Positions 63,426-64,000 of a DNA stretch of 64,000 bases are shown here, one piece after another. Origin of the DNA: Azophilus sp965220835 (GTDB lineage: Bacteria; Pseudomonadota; Gammaproteobacteria; Pseudomonadales; Azotimanducaceae); NCBI GenBank assembly GCA_965220835.1, contig OZ244842.1, forward strand, positions 1,178,001-1,242,000, given 5' to 3'. Position numbers and translations under genes: made by a program. Below the pieces are notes generated by a model, which searched no databases, had not been told where the DNA came from, and saw only the letters and a program-made list of their open reading frames with translations. Numbering within the stretch: position 1 is the stretch's first letter; every line of letters starts with the position of its first letter.

Positions 63426-63836
63426 GATCTTCCTGCCTCACACTGTTGTGTCCTCAACCTGGACCATATGCCGATTCCGCCTAGAGTCAAGGCGCACCCG
63501 CGCAGCGGGTGCGTATGGAGTTTCGCTAACGCGAAACTCCGTGTGCGCGTTTGTGTTCGAGTTGCTGCGCACCTGCGCGAACAAGTTCGCGTTTGAGTTG
63601 CTTCGCAACTCGGCGCATCTGCTTTGCTGGCGCGAGACTTCGGGTGCAGCAAAGAGAGCTTCGCACATCCGAACTAGGACACACACAATTCCCCGATTGC
63701 AGAACGGCACCCCGCTGATATGGCAGCTCCGCGCGGGAGTTTCGCGTTAGCGAAACTCCATACGCGGCCGTCAGGCCGCGCAGTGACAGAAGGCACTCCC
63801 TTCAACTAGACTTCAATCCAAAGCTGGAGGAAGCGC
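63426..63836. repeat. Palindrome-rich region with 30-bp inverted repeats
   Basis: Exact 30-bp inverted arms lie at 63511-63540 and 63736-63765, each itself a hairpin (GGAGTTTCG and CGAAACTCC). Other stems are CGCACCCGC/GCGGGTGCG (63493-63513), CGCGAAC/GTTCGCG (63576-63591), GAGTTGC/GCAACTC (63595-63611) and CGCGGCC/GGCCGCG (63763-63780). No gene is supported. The region resembles a small non-coding palindromic element of about 255 bp between arms. Confidence 0.7.
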
Positions 63837-64000
63837 ATGAGACTTGCCAGGACCTTAGTCGCCGTCTTTTTCATGGCCATCCTGCCTGCCATGGATGGGG
63901 CAGCCCAGCCTAGGCCGCCTTGGATGCAGCCGGATGTGGTCAGGGCCGCGGTGGACATTGGCATGAACGAAGAGCAACTGGCGCAGTTTCGCAGCCATGT
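63837..64000 (+). CDS. Exported protein, N-terminal part
   Basis: The frame begins at an ATG with a good GGAGG site and runs off the window. The 54 visible residues have a signal peptide (RLARTLVAVFFMAILPAMDG), then AAQPRPPWMQPDVVRAAVDI and GMNEEQLAQFRSHV. The helical start after the signal recalls periplasmic metal-stress or Spy-like small proteins, but too little is present to name a family. Confidence 0.6.
   Translation, partial: MRLARTLVAVFFMAILPAMDGAAQPRPPWMQPDVVRAAVDIGMNEEQLAQFRSH

Overview
The window is high-GC, gene-dense bacterial chromosome, most likely from a gammaproteobacterium. The main clues are a fused nuoCD gene inside a 13-gene complex I locus, an HspQ homologue, a tRNA with an encoded CCA end, and many genes for fatty acyl-CoA, CoA-transferase and TonB-dependent uptake functions, as in aerobic marine heterotrophs. 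The taxonomic call is an inference from gene content, not a search result.

Layout: 1-4.9 kb holds the end of an amidohydrolase, hspQ, a sulfite (sulfane) dehydrogenase pair soxC-soxD, an MFS transporter and a small antitoxin-like gene. 4.9-7.0 kb is a scarred region: a GPP34/GOLPH3-like gene, a pseudogene of an AlbA_2-domain regulator, a symmetric operator-like element and the 3' half of a WYL regulator. 7.0-23.0 kb is a complete type I-G (formerly I-U) CRISPR-Cas locus. It has a 54-repeat array, a leader, cas2 and a cas4-cas1 fusion read leftward. Next come a second copy of the AlbA_2/operator/WYL unit and a VapBC-like pair, then the effector operon csb1-csb2-cas3-csb3 read rightward. An AAA/PD-(D/E)XK gene follows csb3 by 10 bp. 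The repeat reads as a crRNA precursor on the minus strand, ending in an ATTGAAGC-type handle, and degenerate repeats mark the far left end. Leader, adaptation genes and array orientation therefore agree.

24.8-35.5 kb is core metabolism: a short-chain dehydrogenase, a phosphoribosyltransferase, pepA, tRNA-Arg, two class III CoA-transferases around a MaoC hydratase, a TonB receptor and an NADP-dependent oxidoreductase. 35.6-54.8 kb is nuoA-N, split between nuoF and nuoG by a 4.4 kb insert (a PcfJ-like protein, an intact WYL regulator and an acyl-CoA ligase). 54.9-64 kb holds a second TonB receptor followed by an IsdG/ABM-type protein, a flavoprotein dehydrogenase, an acyl-CoA dehydrogenase, an orphan AAA ATPase, a bicupin protein and the start of an exported protein.

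The most unusual signal is the divergent regulator unit that occurs twice around the CRISPR adaptation module. Each copy has four CTCGGAAG octamers arranged in perfect dyad symmetry against the start codon of the AlbA_2 regulator. A third, decayed operator lies further left. Both AlbA_2 copies carry the same in-frame TAG at the same position, although in one copy the 353 codons after it are intact. The left WYL fragment ends on a truncated CRISPR repeat, so the duplication boundary lies on the array itself.
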